Positions 29,187-40,696 are shown, counted from the stretch's first letter. The stretch: 64,000 bases of DNA from Erinaceus europaeus (GCF_950295315.1 NW_026647288.1:32968-96967); one strand, 5' to 3'. Numbers and translations: made by a program. Notes: generated by a model not told the origin, from the sequence alone.

Positions 29187-29530
29187 ATCCACGTCTTTGA
29201 TTCTTTCTTTGTTAGATGGGACAGGGCTAGGCTTTGTGAAGTTCAGATGCCTAAACCTGAAGTCAGACAATCAGTGTCTATAAGGACTGGTTCCCCCATT
29301 TGGTAGCTGGGGACATTTGGGGAAGTGTCAGAACTCTCTGTGGCCCACCTGCTCATTCTGAAACTTGGAGGGGACCTGTGGGGAAGTGCCGACACCCTCT
29401 CTATACCACCCCCTCATAGCCAACCCAGAGGTTTACAATGCCAGATGCCTGCCTTTGCATCTGTGCCACTTCAGAGAGCTATCAAGGACTGGTGAGCAAA
29501 GAATTGCTAAGTTCTTCCTTTACAAAAAAG
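29187..29530. other. Unique sequence, nothing recognised
   Basis: No repeat or exon recognised. Confidence 0.4.
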
Positions 29531-29797
29531 AAAAAAAAATTGCCACCAGGGTTACCACTGGGGTTTGGTGCCTGCTTGATGAATAATGAATGATGGCTCC
29601 TGGCAGCCATTTTCTCCCCTCTATTTCCTCCTTTTGTTTGATAGGACAGAGAATAATTGAGAGGGAAGGGGGAGATAGATACTTGCAAACCAGCTTCACC
29701 ATCAACCCCTTGCAGGTAGGGAGTCGGGGGGCTTGAACCTGAGTCCTTGCACATGGTAACATGTGTGCTGTATCAAGTGCACCACCACACAGCTCCA
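29531..29797 (-). mobile_element. Group C SINE (reverse)
   Basis: C tail complement 'gccaccagggttaccactgg', 'ggctcctggcagccattttc', GA stretch, 'ccttgcaggtagggagtcgg', B box complement 'gcttgaacctgagtccttgc', head complement 'agtgcaccaccacacagctc'. Confidence 0.87.
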
Positions 29798-31925
29798 AGA
29801 TACTAAGATTTTACTGCAGCATCTGCCACTGAATGGGGCTGAGGAGGGGGGGTTGGCCAAGTCAGCCTCATTCTTGTGCCGATTCAATTCAGAAGCCCAG
29901 GGCAAGTTTGCAAGGTCAGTGAGCGCTTAGCAGCAACAGCTGTGTCATTCTTCAGACGTGGAAACTGAGGCCCAGCACCCTTAATCGACATCCCTGGGAA
30001 GTTGCACTACCCACGGGCAGAAGGAAACTCCTGCAGGTCCTGCTGGTTCTCTTGAAGGAAAGGAACCCAAATTGATGTGCAGATAATCTAGGAGCCTGAA
30101 CAAAGACAGCTCCAGAGCCTCCAGTAAGCCCGCAGACAAGGGGGCCATGTAGGAACAAAGCCCAACTCTGAGTCCTGGCCACTGACCCTTCCCCCAACTG
30201 CCCATCAACTCCAACAGGGATTTTATGCCCCCTACACGCCAATCACTTCTTCAATTACCTCTTGGGAGGAGGGAGAGGCCCAGTGGCATCTGATGTCACC
30301 TTTGATTTAGGGTAAGTCACACTTAAGAGGGCACCTGAGGTTAAAACACAGGGAATTCTGGGCCTGTTTATAAATCAACAAGCCTGAGGTTTTCATTATT
30401 CACCTTCCAGGGCCTGGCACAATATGACTCACTGGATCATAAAAGAGATCAAATAGCTCTGTTGCTAATAATTCTTTCCCTGACCCATTCTCTGGCACAT
30501 CGGGTTTGTAAACAGAGTTTTAATGGCATCCCTTGGACATAATAACATCATTTCTTTATAGCACCTTGGCTGGCCTGCCACTCTTGGCTGTAATCGGGGT
30601 TGAGGCTGAAACCTCCCTCATCTGCGGGAGCTAATGGTGTTCGGTGTTTTAAGAACTACTTAAGGCCGAAGAGAGGCTGCCCTTTCCAGGGGGGTGGGGT
30701 GGGACAGGCAGCTCGGATCACAACACACTCGGTCCAGCGTGACCTCAAAGCCATGGCCTTCAGCACAAACCCTGGTCAGAACCCCAAGCTCTCAGCTTCC
30801 TGATTCTCATCCCCCCTCCCACTTCCCACCCCAGATTTCCAGGGGAACCACCTCCCCACTTCTATGAGGGTCCTGGGCAGCCCCCTACGTCTCTCTAAAA
30901 TGTCAAACAAGCTCTTGGCGCCACACGGAGTTTTATGGGGAAGACGGGATTGTTCATTAACTCACCATCACTCAGAGATGCTCGGGGTTTGGAGCAACAA
31001 GAGGGGGAGACTTGGTGATCTGGGAGCAGAGTTGGGGAAGGAGAAAAAAGAAGGAGTTGCAGGGTTATTAAAGGAGTGGAAAACAGCCCTCAGGACAGTC
31101 TTCCTCAAACATCAACCACATTACCACTGAAAGCCAGAGCTAAGGACCCCTCTAATACTGCTCACTTTTGGGAGGGTCAGGTGGGGGCCCTCTCCTTTTT
31201 GTTTAAATGAACTTATTTCAGACACTTTTTTTAAGTGCTTGCCATAAACAGGGAGTCACCATGAAAAAAAGAACGTGGGTCTGTAAGGTCTAATCCAAAG
31301 TCTCCCCAGCCCCCCACTCCTCACTCCAGGGCCAGATGTGCTTGAGAATTCAGAACATTCCAGACTTTAGAAAGGGAACATGGCACACACATAGCCCCAA
31401 CAGGGCATCCCAGCTTGGACACATCCAGGCTTCTCCTGCTGAACTAATCAACATTTATATAATGTCAGGTGTGTTGAGTTTTTTTTTTAATTATTATTTT
31501 AAGGCTGTTAATAAAGTATGGCTGTCCACGATCTATTAGAAGAAAGAGGAAGAGAAGGAGAAGGTTCTATTTTCAGAGAACTGTGGATTGAAGGAGTTCA
31601 CATATATAGGGATTATGAACTCATCCAGTGAGGACAGAAAAATAGGATTAAATTGCAGCTGAATAGCACAGAGGGTTTAGAGAAATGAATCTGCTTGACA
31701 AAGTCACAGCAATCTGCTCCTCTGTGCTCCATGGGATGGAAGGGCTGGAAGAGGAACAAAAAGGCAAAAGCTTAAACTGGACAGGTTCCCCTATCTCCTG
31801 ATGTCACACAGGATTTCCTTAGACCCGCCCAGTAACCTTGGGGCCACTGACTCAATCTGGAAGGGCAATATGAGTCTAAAAGAAAAGCTTAGTAACACTG
31901 GCTAGACATCATGGCATGCCTGTGA
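29798..31925. other. SINE-free island, possible conserved non-coding DNA
   Basis: About 2.1 kb without a SINE in a window that otherwise averages roughly one per kilobase. A MIR remnant may lie at 29930-30015 (gtggaaactgaggcccagca). The part 30280-30660 holds an AP-1-type 'tgactca' (30425-30431) and forkhead-like 'tgtttat' and 'tgtaaaca' motifs. No exon recognised. Constraint is inferred from repeat depletion only. Confidence 0.4.
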
Positions 31926-32155
31926 AAGGTTCTTAAGAAGCCAAGCAATGACAACTTTTTCTCCAGGAGACCACATAGTAAACGTTTTAGGCTTTTGAAA
32001 CGCATGGCCTCCCACAGTTCTCCACACTGCCTTTGCAACACAAAGCAACAGTCATACACAATCTGTAAACACTGGGTCCAGCTGTGTGCCAATAAAACTT
32101 TATTTACACAAACAAGCTGTGGGCCAGAGTTTGTGTGTCTCTAATCTAATCCAGC
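31926..32155. mobile_element. Ancient hAT-type DNA transposon remnant
   Basis: 'agaccacatagtaaacgttt', 'taggcttttgaaacgcatgg', 'acaatctgtaaacactgggt', 'gtgccaataaaactttattt', 'acacaaacaagctgtgggcc' follow a common placental-mammal non-autonomous element (pattern 'ccagatagtaaatattttaggc ... ccaataaaactttatttac'). Family name not certain. The AATAAA here belongs to the element. Confidence 0.7.
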
Positions 32156-32640
32156 CTCTCTCCTTCAATACACAAAGAAAGGATCCCGGAAAAGGATGCG
32201 ATTTCCTCAAGGTGGGATAGTGATAGATGCAGATGTAGGAGAAAGGTTATTTTTCTACACAGAGAGGATGGTCATCTGAAGAAATAACAAAAGAAGAGAA
32301 CGTCTTGGTTGCAGACTTCAAATATAGGAATTTTTTTTTTTAATCACTCTCCATACCTAAGCAAGAAACAACAGGTTGAATGGCGGGGGTAGGGGAGAGT
32401 GGATATGAATGAACAGTAAAAGAACATTACTCGGGTCTAAAAAAAAAAAAAATTAAAAGGACAACTAAGTAAGTCTGTGAAGTGTCTGACTCTAGACATC
32501 TTGTGAAGGACACTCAGATGGAATCTTCCTGCTCTGAGCGAAAGCAACTGCATCTTCTCTGACGCCGTAGAATCATCAAGCCCACTGAGGGATGAAGGGG
32601 GGGGAGGGATAAAAGTTTCACCTGACTCTTTCTTAATATT
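32156..32640. other. Unique sequence, nothing recognised
   Basis: T run near 32330 and A run near 32440-32452; no family recognised. Confidence 0.4.
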
Positions 32641-32750
32641 GATTTTCGTGGAGAGAGACTAGAGCACCGCTCAGCTCTGACATATTTCATTTATTCTTTC
32701 TTTCTTTCTTTCTTTCTCTCTCTATCTTTCGTCTGTCTTTCTTTCTCCAT
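32641..32750 (-). mobile_element. Group D fragment and (TTTC)n tract
   Basis: 'gactagagcaccgctcagct' followed by 'ctgac' is the D tail complement. A TTTC/CT tract (about 32694-32745) follows. Confidence 0.6.
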
Positions 32751-32765
32751 TTCTCACTCTTCCCT

Positions 32766-32907
32766 TTTTTCTGTATTTATTATTGGATAGAGGCAGAAAA
32801 AAATTGAGAGGGAAGGGGGAGACAGAGAGGGAGACAGAGAGACGCTTACAGCCCTGCTTCATCACTCATGAAGCTTTCCCCCTGCAAGTGGGAATCAAGT
32901 CTTAGGC
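32766..32907 (-). mobile_element. Group A SINE body fragment (reverse)
   Basis: 'tatttattattggatagagg', GA stretch, 'cagccctgcttcatcactca', 'ccccctgcaagtgggaatca'. The head part is missing. Confidence 0.75.
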
Positions 32908-33327
32908 CTTGTGGACGCCAGATAGATGACAAGCATGGGGTCTCTAGTTTAATTCCAGGTATTACAAACAGATAAGACCCTGCCCCCCCCAAAAAAAAAA
33001 GTAGTATCTAGAGTGATCTTCTTTATCATGCCAGGAAGAGAGCAGAAAGGACCTATGTCCAGGCTGTTGTGTGCTACAGGACCTGGTGGGCATTTGGGAA
33101 GGTCACTTCTTCCAGAAGGAAATGGATCCAAGAAAACATTCCTCTCACTCGGAAGCCTTCTGTGCACAACCTCTGTGACATCTCCCCAGTTGAAGAGATT
33201 TAGTTTGAAAGATCCCAGGTAGGAGGACAGCATCTCTCTACCCAATTCAACAATAGTCCATTGGGTATTAAATGTCCCTCAGGCTTTCTGCTGGGTATGC
33301 TAACAATTAAAAAATATATATATATAA

Positions 33328-33655
33328 TGTGGGGGCTGGACCGTAGCATAGCAGGTTAAGTGTACATGATACAAAGTGCAATAACTGGCATAAGATCGCG
33401 GTTCAAGCCCCCAGCTATCTACCTGCAGGGGAGTTGCTTCACAAGTGGTGAAACAAGTCTGCAGGTGTCTGTATTTCTCTCCTCCTCTTTGTCTTCCCCT
33501 CCTCTTTTGATTTCTCTCTGTTCTATCCAACAACAGCAATAATAACAACAATAAGGGCAACAAAATGGAAAAAATGGCCTCCAGGAGCAGTGGAATTGAA
33601 GTGTAGGCACCAACCCCCAGTGATAACCCTGGAAGCAATAAAAATATATAAAGTG
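33328..33655 (+). mobile_element. Long composite B/C SINE
   Basis: Head 'gctggaccgtagcatagcag', B box 'gcggttcaagcccccagcta', CAA/AAT-rich linker (caacagcaataataacaaca), then C tail 'ggcctccaggagcagtggaa' and 'cccccagtgataaccctgga'. Same architecture as 13761-14111. Confidence 0.87.
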
Positions 33656-33777
33656 TGGTCTCTACAATTTAGAAAAAAAAAGGTACTGTCAAAGACTAAG
33701 ATAATTACATTTCACTCTAGGGAAATAGGTACTACAGCAACAGAGAAAAAAGGAAACTGAACTCTCTCTAGAATGAA

Positions 33778-33992
33778 GTTAGTGTGTGCACCTAGTTAAG
33801 TGCACACACTACAGTGCCCAAGGACCTGAGTTCAAGTACCGAGTCCCCACCTGCAGGAGGAAAGCTTCTTGAGTGGTAAAGAAGAACTGCAGGTGTCTCT
33901 CTGTCTCTTTCCCTCTATCTCCCCTTTCCTTATCAATTTCTCTTTGTCTCTATTCAATAATAAATAAATGAGTAAATATTTTGAAGAGAGAG
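33778..33992 (+). mobile_element. Group A SINE
   Basis: 'tgtgcacctagttaagtgca', B box region 'gagttcaagtaccgagtccc', body 'cctgcaggaggaaagcttct', end 'ctattcaataataaataaat' and a GA tract. Confidence 0.87.
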
Positions 33993-34229
33993 AGAGAGAT
34001 GCTTTGAAGTGCCACGGCCCAGTGAAAAGTGTAGAAACAGACAACAGACACTCCCTCCAGAACTGTAAGAGCCAAATAGCCTTTGGCTTCCCCAAGTTAT
34101 GGGTGTGTTGACAGTGATGGATTATTGAGGTCTTGTGACCAATACAGGATTCTGTAACATGTCACTCCAGAGAAGAGGCCTCTGTGCAAAAAAGATGAGC
34201 ACCTAACATGTCCTTAAGGAGGAGTCTGA

Positions 34230-35485
34230 GAAGAAGAAGAACAAAGGAACCCTAAAGCAGCCAGAGGACTGAAATCACTAAAGTCAGGGCAGAAATAAAT
34301 AACATTGAAAATAAGAAATACATACAAAAGATCAATGAAAAGTAAATGTGGGTTCTTTGAAAGAGTAAACAAAATTGGCAAACCCTTAGTCAGACTCACA
34401 AAACAAAAAAGGGAGAAGACCCAGATAAATCAGACTGTAAATAAAAGAGGAGATATCACAACAGATGCCACAGAAATTCAACATAGCATTTGAGGCTTCT
34501 ATGAACAACTATATGCCACCAAGCTAGAGAATTTGGAAGAAATGGACAAGTTCCTAGATGCCTACCAACTTTCAAAATTAAATAAAGAGAAACTAGAAAA
34601 TATGGTCAGGCTCATCACAGCCAATGAAATTGAAACAGTTATTAAAAACCTTCCCAAGAATAAAAGTCCTGGACCAGATGGTTTTACAAATGAATTCTAT
34701 CAAACCTTCAAAGAAGAACTAATACCTCTACTTTTAAAACTCTTCCAAAGACTGAAGACACAGGAATACTCCCTGCCAGCTTCTATGAAGCCAACATCAC
34801 CCTGATACCAAAAGCAGACAGGGACACAACCAAAAAAGAAAACTACAGACCAATATCTCTGATGAACATAGATGCGAAAATATTGAACAAAATTCTAGCC
34901 AATCGGATACAGCAGTATATCAAAAAGATTGTTCATCATGACCAAGTGGGGTTTATCCTAGGGAGGCAAGGTTGGTTTAATATATGAAATCAACATGATC
35001 CACCACATCAATAAATGCAAGGCCAAAAACCATATGGTTATATCAATAGATGCAGCGAAAGCTTTTGGCAAAATCTAACATCACTTTATGATCAAAACGC
35101 TAAAAGAAATGGGAATAGATGGGAAATTCCTCTCAAGACAGTGGAGTCCATATATAGCAAACCTACAGCCAACATCACCCTCAATGATGAAAAACTGGAA
35201 ACATTTCCCTTCAGATCAGGTACTAGACAGGGCTGCCCACTATCACCATTACTATTCAACATAGTGTTGAAAGTTCTTGCCATAGCCATCACGCTGGAGC
35301 AAGGAATTAAAGGGATACAGATTGGAAAAGAAGCCAAACTCTCCCTATTTGCAGATAATATGGTAGTATTCATAGAAAAACCTGAAGAATCCAGCAGGGA
35401 GCTTTTGGATATCATCAGGCAATATAGTAAGGTGTCAGGCTACAAAATTAAAATACAAAAGTCAGAGGCATTCCTTTATGCAAGC
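34230..35485 (+). pseudogene. LINE-1 ORF2 fragment (reverse transcriptase), inactivated
   Basis: Covers the end of the linker after the endonuclease and most of the reverse transcriptase of L1 ORF2p. Visible matches: WFF-type motif and 'GDITTDATEIQ' near 34350-34480, '[20 protein letters not shown]' near 34650-34720, '[16 protein letters not shown]', '[12 protein letters not shown]', '[14 protein letters not shown]' and '[10 protein letters not shown]'. The coding frame breaks near 34803, 34985 and about 35120. Two active-site positions are altered: the expected AFDK reads AFGK, and FADD reads FADN. Both ends are truncated; homology stops after 'SEAFLYA' with no poly(A) tail. Confidence 0.93.
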
Positions 35486-37189
35486 ACTCCCCTGCCTTTA
35501 GCCAGGGCGACGCATATGGAGAGGTAGGTTGGTCAAGGATGTAAATGAACTCCAGGTCCCTTTCAATGCCAGATGGCAGGCACCTGGTCTCTAGTTCTAA
35601 GTCCAAGTCTTGCAAAAAAAAAAAAAAAAAAAAGTAGGGCTTTGAGTGTTCCCCTCTCTTTATCATACCACAAAGAGGAAAATGAGAGTCTGTTTTCAGG
35701 CTACAGAACCTGGTGGACATTTGGGAAGATCGGTCTTTTGAGAAGGAAATGAAGCATAGCAGTCACAGAAGTCTCTTGTCAAAGAACTCCAGGGGAGAGT
35801 CACTGCGATGAAAGTCAGGCTCCGTCCCTAGTAAAGCTTACTTTCTGGGGCACTATGAGTTCCTGGGGAGAGGGGGATGAGAAGTGCCACCCACCCTCCA
35901 GGAAGGCAGAGGCAGTGAGAGGAAACCCAAGGTAACGAGGATAATAACAGCTCCCCCCTCTGTGGCCCCTTTCATCTGCAGTTCTCGAAACAATTTAGCA
36001 CCACCCAATTAATTTTCTCAACACCCACTATACCACCAACCCCCATAGAAGGTGTCATTATCATTCTTTTATGAGCAAGGATTCTAAGGTGAGTTGGCTG
36101 GCTCCAAGCCACAAAACAGTTGTAAGGCAGAAGCCAAATTTGGGTGTGTGCCTTCCTCTGATCATACAGAACCACAAGGAACCAGAGAGCAAGGACTCAT
36201 TTGTAGAAGGTGCAGAGGGGGAGATAATCACCTCTCAAAGTCATTCACTTAGCCAGTCTTCATTCATTCACTCACCTACTCATCCATCCTTCATTAGTTG
36301 GTTCATCCATTTACCTATTCCTCTTCCCTTAGAAGAGGAATGGATTTACACTTCTATTTCTCCATTTAATTGAAATGTCTAAAAGAGAGAGACTACGCTT
36401 TTTGATCCCTTGTGAGATGTTATCCAGGAAGGGCATTCTTACCAGAAGATCAAAGCAAGTCTGGGTAATAGTCAATGTCTCTTGTCTACTCTTCCCACTT
36501 CAAGGAGGAATTGTCTACATAAAGCAGATTGAAAAAAGAGACGTCACTTTTCACTAAGTAGACCGAAGGTACCATTCATTCACTCACCACACAAGGATAC
36601 TTCCTTGCTCTGAGGCTTTTTTTTTCTAAGCTGAATGTAGACCACTTTTCTTCTTTGCTAAGTTCTTTTATAAAAGGCTCATTTAGATATTCATTTATTT
36701 ATCTAGATATTCAGGGAGCACAGAACTAAGGGCATCCTGAACCAGTCATCATGGGTGGAATAACTCAGCGATATACTGTTCAGTAGATGTGAAGTGGTCC
36801 TTGGCATTAAAATAAAGTGTTAAAAAATGATCAGCTCATAAGCACTGCCTTGGTCAAGGGAGGACAGCTAACATCCACATGAGTGACATGGGATAGAGTG
36901 TGGTGGTGACAATCTACCTCTTGTGTGGTTTTTCTCCACAAATGGATAATCTTAGTCTAATCATGAGGGGAAGGGATAATAAACAGACCCTAACTAAAGA
37001 CATTTCTGTGAAATACTTGAATAAGACAACTCAGAGCTCTCAAGTTCATCCAAGTCAAAGAAAGGCTAAAAACCAGTTACAGACAAGAAGAACCTAAGGA
37101 GGCCTGGTGACTAAATGCGATGTGGTGTCCGGAATGGGGTTCCAGGATAGAAAAGGGGCATCGGATTAAAACTTAGTCAATCTGGATAA
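35486..37189. other. Mostly unique sequence
   Basis: 1.7 kb with an A run at 35614-35632 and a probable reverse MIR near 35945-36145 (ggtgtcattatcattctttt; atgagcaaggattctaaggt). No exon or other family recognised. Confidence 0.45.
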
Positions 37190-37195
37190 GGTATG
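37190..37195. repeat. LTR target-site duplication, left copy
   Basis: 'ggtatg', repeated at 37547-37552 directly after the LTR end. Confidence 0.88.
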
Positions 37196-37546
37196 TGTTG
37201 GTATGCTTCTAAATTCTGCTTATCAGACGTTCTGTTTTGATCATCACATTAGGTTTGCCTATATTACTTACGATGTGGTCTAGTGACATAATCACTCTTT
37301 TACCTGGGTCCCGCCCTGCCGGCAGGGTATTGGTTTAATCCCCACTGGTTAGATGGAAGCTTTCTATGTTTTGTTCCTGCTCTTTTTTTGCTTCGCCCCC
37401 CTCTCCTAGTCATTTCCTTTCCCTTGCCACTTCCGGTGAAGAGATGCAGGCTATGTATCTGATTAATAAACAAGATACTGCCTCCCAGCTCAGCCATGAG
37501 TCCCTGGTCGTCTCTCTACCTCCTGTGAAGCTAGCCCAGCCCAGCA
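37196..37546 (+). mobile_element. Second solo LTR, related to the first
   Basis: 351 bp from TG (tgttggtatgct) to CA (cccagcccagca), flanked by the six-base duplication 'ggtatg'. AATAAA lies at 37465-37470. The 3' part (agatactgcctcccagctca; ccatgagtccctggtcgtct; tgaagctagccc) is shared with the LTR at 24992-25454, while U3 is largely different and lacks its repeats. I see no clear TATA box. No viral genes adjoin it. Confidence 0.86.
37465..37470 (+). promoter_or_regulatory. LTR polyadenylation signal
   Basis: AATAAA about 75 bases before the LTR end, at the place matching 25352 in the other LTR. Confidence 0.65.
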
Positions 37547-37694
37547 GGTATGGACCTTAGTAATAATGGTAATAATAATAATAAATCACTATCATCCATT
37601 GCAACAAAGTAACATACTGGTAGTTGGGGAAAGTGAGAGTTGGAATATCTGAATGCTGTCTTCTCATTCTGTTAATCTAAATTATCTTTTTTTA

Positions 37695-37960
37695 TTTTTT
37701 GCCTCCAGGGTTATCACTAGGGCTCAGTACCTGCACTATCAGTCCACTGCTCCTGGAGGCCATTTTTTCCCCATTTTATTGGGTAGGACAGAGAGAAATT
37801 GAGAGAGGATAGACACCTGAAGACCTGCTCCTCTGCTTGTGAAGCTTCCCCCCTGCAGGTGGGGAACTGGGTCAGGGGGGGCTGGAACTCAGATTCTTGC
37901 ACAGGTCTTTGTCCTTAGTACTATGCGCGCTTAACCGGGTGCACCACCTCCCAGCCCCCT
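37695..37960 (-). mobile_element. Group C SINE (reverse)
   Basis: C tail complement 'gcctccagggttatcactag', 'ctgctcctggaggccatttt', short GA stretch, 'ccctgcaggtggggaactgg', head complement 'gcgcgcttaaccgggtgcac'. Retained CpGs in the head suggest moderate age. Confidence 0.88.
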
Positions 37961-38007
37961 TAATTTAAAATGATTCTGAAGTGCAAATGCCAACTATAAG
38001 ACAATTG

Positions 38008-38108
38008 TGGGTCTAGGGAGATGGCTTAGCAGTAGAATGCATGCCTTGCCTGTATGAAGCTGTGTACCCCAGAAGATGGTGGGGCAGTGTTCTGGTCCCT
38101 TTAAGGGA
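38008..38108 (+). mobile_element. Group D-like SINE head
   Basis: 'gggagatggcttagcagtag', 'aatgcatgccttgcctgtat', then 'gcagtgttctggtcccttta' resembling the D tail. The B box is degraded. Confidence 0.55.
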
Positions 38109-38499
38109 TGTCCCTCAAGATATATATGGATAGATCAGTGGTATATTTGAACAGAGTGATGAAAAGAGAAACTGATTTGGGGCAGAGGGGACTCTTTTCA
38201 GCTTTTTTAGTTGTAATCCCACATGGATGGTACCTTTCTAAGACCAAGTGGGCATTAAAGTTCAAAATGTGTTCATTACCCACTCACCCTGTATTTAGGT
38301 GGCTGATGAATTGTCCTGCTCCATGCTTCTTGATGTCTATGGCTCATGGGGTGGGGGGAGGCACGTCTTTTCTGCAGATGCTAAAATGCATTGGCATGTA
38401 GCCATTCTGGGAACCCCTAGATCATTCTGTTATTCTTCCACTCAGGCCTTTGAACCCGAGCCAAGCAAGGGCCAGGCACTGATAGAACCATAACTCTTT
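38109..38499. other. Unique sequence, nothing recognised
   Basis: No repeat or exon recognised. Confidence 0.4.
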
Positions 38500-38700
38500 T
38501 CCTTTCTATTTTATTAGATAGTACAGAAAGAAATTGAGAGAAATGTGGGAGATAGAGAAAGAGAGACACTTGAAGCCCTGCTTCACCATTCGTGAAGTGT
38601 CCTCCCTGCACCATTCATGAAGTGTCATGGAATGGGGACTTGAATCCAGGTCCTTGAACATGGATAATGTGTGCATTCAGCCAGGTGTGTCCACACCACC
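38500..38700 (-). mobile_element. Group A SINE (reverse) with small internal duplication
   Basis: Tail 'ctattttattagatagtaca', GA stretch, head complement 'cagccaggtgtgtccacacc'. 'caccattcgtgaagtgtc' is followed by a second 'caccattcatgaagtgtc' about 28 bases on, a duplication inside the body. Confidence 0.82.
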
Positions 38701-38741
38701 GTAACTCTCAACATAGAAGGACAGACCACAAGGAATGAAAG

Positions 38742-38756
38742 AAAGAGAGAGAGAGA

Positions 38757-38790
<34 letters not shown>

Positions 38791-38791
38791 C
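38742..38791. repeat. (GA)n tract
   Basis: GA repeats broken once by 'ggaa'. Confidence 0.92.
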
Positions 38792-39530
38792 AGTGTTCCC
38801 AGGCAAAACCTCCATGACCCATTTCTTCTGCTGTCACCTGCCAGGGCTGATCTGGGAGCACTGCCTGCCCTGGGAAGGATTCCCTGAGTCAGCGATTCAC
38901 TGGGACTGCCAAGTGGGAAGCTCTGGAATCCTAAATTAGGCTGCAGATGCCTCCTCTTAATCACTGTTGGCACGGCCCTGGCACCTTCCATCCAGGGAAT
39001 CTCAAAGAACTTGTCCAAACTTTAATTAATCTGGCCTGTAACACCCCTGCTATTATGATTAAGTCCATTTTACAGATGAAGAAACAAACATGAAGAGATG
39101 CCAACTGAGCAGCTGGCTGACAGTTCCTCCCCCAGCCCAGTGGCAGCTCTCTTGGGAGGGAGAAACAGAAGTCAGGGTTTGCAGAGCAGGCGGGCACCGG
39201 GCAGGGGAACCTTTGTTTTCTGTTTCTTAGCCGTCTAGAGCATCTGACAGACACCACAGCTCCTGAAGAGGCTTCTGGCTAAGGCTGATTGGTGCTTTGG
39301 GCTTGTGGTCTGGTTGTTTACCTGCTGCCTTAGGGAACTGCATGACCTCTATGTGCCTCAGTTTCCCCAACTGCAAAACGTGTAGTAGAAAGTGCCTTGC
39401 AGATCCCTGGGGAGAAGATTTGGAAGAAGGTGTTCAGGACAGTCAAGTAGGGACAGGAGGGAACAGGGGTTCCTCCTGGAATTCTCCATCTGGGAGCATG
39501 GCTCAGGCTTTAAAAGGATAGTTGAATGGC
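38792..39530. other. Mostly unique with MIR traces
   Basis: Reverse MIR trace near 39050-39110 (ccattttacagatgaagaaa) and forward MIR trace near 39320-39390 (gcctcagtttccccaactgc). Otherwise unrecognised. Confidence 0.5.
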
Positions 39531-39536
39531 TTGGGG

Positions 39537-39662
39537 TGGGGGTCAGGGGGGGTGGCTTAGTGGGTAGAACATACACTTTGCAAAGCCGAGGCTCCCAGGT
39601 TCAACCCCTAGCATCTCCTTATGCTGCTCTGATCTCTATCTTTCTCATCATGTAAATAGATC
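39537..39662 (+). mobile_element. Group D-like SINE
   Basis: Head 'gtggcttagtgggtagaaca', B box 'caggttcaacccctagcatc', then 'ctctatctttctcatcatgt' and an A-rich end. Confidence 0.68.
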
Positions 39663-39753
39663 TTTTCTCTTTTTAGTACCTAGGCCTTTCACGTGTACAA
39701 GTCCACTGCTCCTTGCACTGACTTTTTTGTTTTTTTAATCTCAGTAAGTCAGG

Positions 39754-39962
39754 GGAGAGGGACCGGGTGGTACAATTCCCGGTAGAGTACATATGTTGCC
39801 GTGCATAAGGACCTAGGTTTGAGCCCCTGGTCTCCACCTGTAGAGGGAGAAATGGGCAAGTGGTGGAGCAGGGAAGCAAGTATCTCTCCGTTTCTGTCTA
39901 CCTCTCTTTTTTTTTCTCTGTCTCAACCTCTGTCAAGTAATAAAATAATTTTTAAAATTCAA
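39754..39962 (+). mobile_element. Group A SINE
   Basis: Head 'gggaccgggtggtacaattc', B box region 'taggtttgagcccctggtct', end 'gtcaagtaataaaataattt'. Confidence 0.85.
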
Positions 39963-40339
39963 AGGGGAGAGAGACAGAAAGAGAAGGAGAGAAGAAAACA
40001 CAGCAGCCCTCTGCCACTCATAGACCTCTCCCCAGTGCTGGGCATGGCACTTCCATACCTCTGTTGCAGGGGGCTAGACAGTCCCCTGCACCCACCTTTA
40101 AAACAAGAAAATCTTAAAAGAGCAAGGCTAAGAGGACAGAGAGACAGGCTCTGTCTGCAGTGTGAGGAGACAAGTGGACTAAGAAACTGGCATGGCTGCA
40201 GAGAGAGGTCTGAAAAGCACTCATCAAACCTCCCAGTCAGGGTTGCACAGGGGACCCCTGAGGAGTGGAGAAAGGGGGTATCAGAAAGTTTCAGGTAGCT
40301 AGGGTCAGGGGGAAGCTTTCTGGGGAAGAAGAGGCTATG
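39963..40339. other. Unique sequence, nothing recognised
   Basis: No repeat or exon recognised between the SINE and the CT tract. Confidence 0.4.
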
Positions 40340-40397
40340 CTTTCTGTGTCAATTCTCTCTCTCTCTGTCTCTTTCTCTCTCTGTCTCTCTCTCTCTA
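40340..40397. repeat. (CT)n tract
   Basis: CT repeats with TGTCT interruptions. Confidence 0.9.
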
Positions 40398-40401
40398 AGC
40401 A

Positions 40402-40627
40402 AACTTTTAAAATATTTATTTATTTATTGGCTAGGGACAGCCAGAAATCGAAAAGGAAGGGGGACAGAGAGAGGAAGTGAGACAGAGAGAGACACCTGCA
40501 ACACTGTTTCACAACTCACAAAGCTTTCCCCCTGCAGGTGGGGGCTGGGGACTCGAACCTGGGTCCTGGCTCATTGTAATGTGTGCTCAATCAGGTGAGG
40601 CACCACCACTATACCACTATCCCCCCT
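40402..40627 (-). mobile_element. Group A SINE (reverse)
   Basis: Tail 'ttatttatttattggctagg', body 'ccccctgcaggtgggggctg', B box complement 'gactcgaacctgggtcctgg', head 'caatcaggtgaggcaccacc' plus an extra 'actataccactat'. The same extra motif occurs inside the SINE at 17395-17669. Confidence 0.86.
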
Positions 40628-40633
40628 CCACGC

Positions 40634-40694
<61 letters not shown>
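40634..40694. repeat. (CT)n tract
   Basis: About 28 CT units, ending 'catacacacattcc'. Confidence 0.93.

Positions 40695-40696
<2 letters not shown>

Noticed and set aside
32085..32115. AATAAA as a host gene polyadenylation signal
   Set aside because: It is part of the conserved body of an ancient DNA transposon (ccaataaaactttattt).
24992..37546. One full-length provirus between the two related LTRs
   Set aside because: The LTRs are 12 kb apart, differ in U3 and length, have different target duplications, and the DNA between them holds SINEs and an L1 but no retroviral genes.
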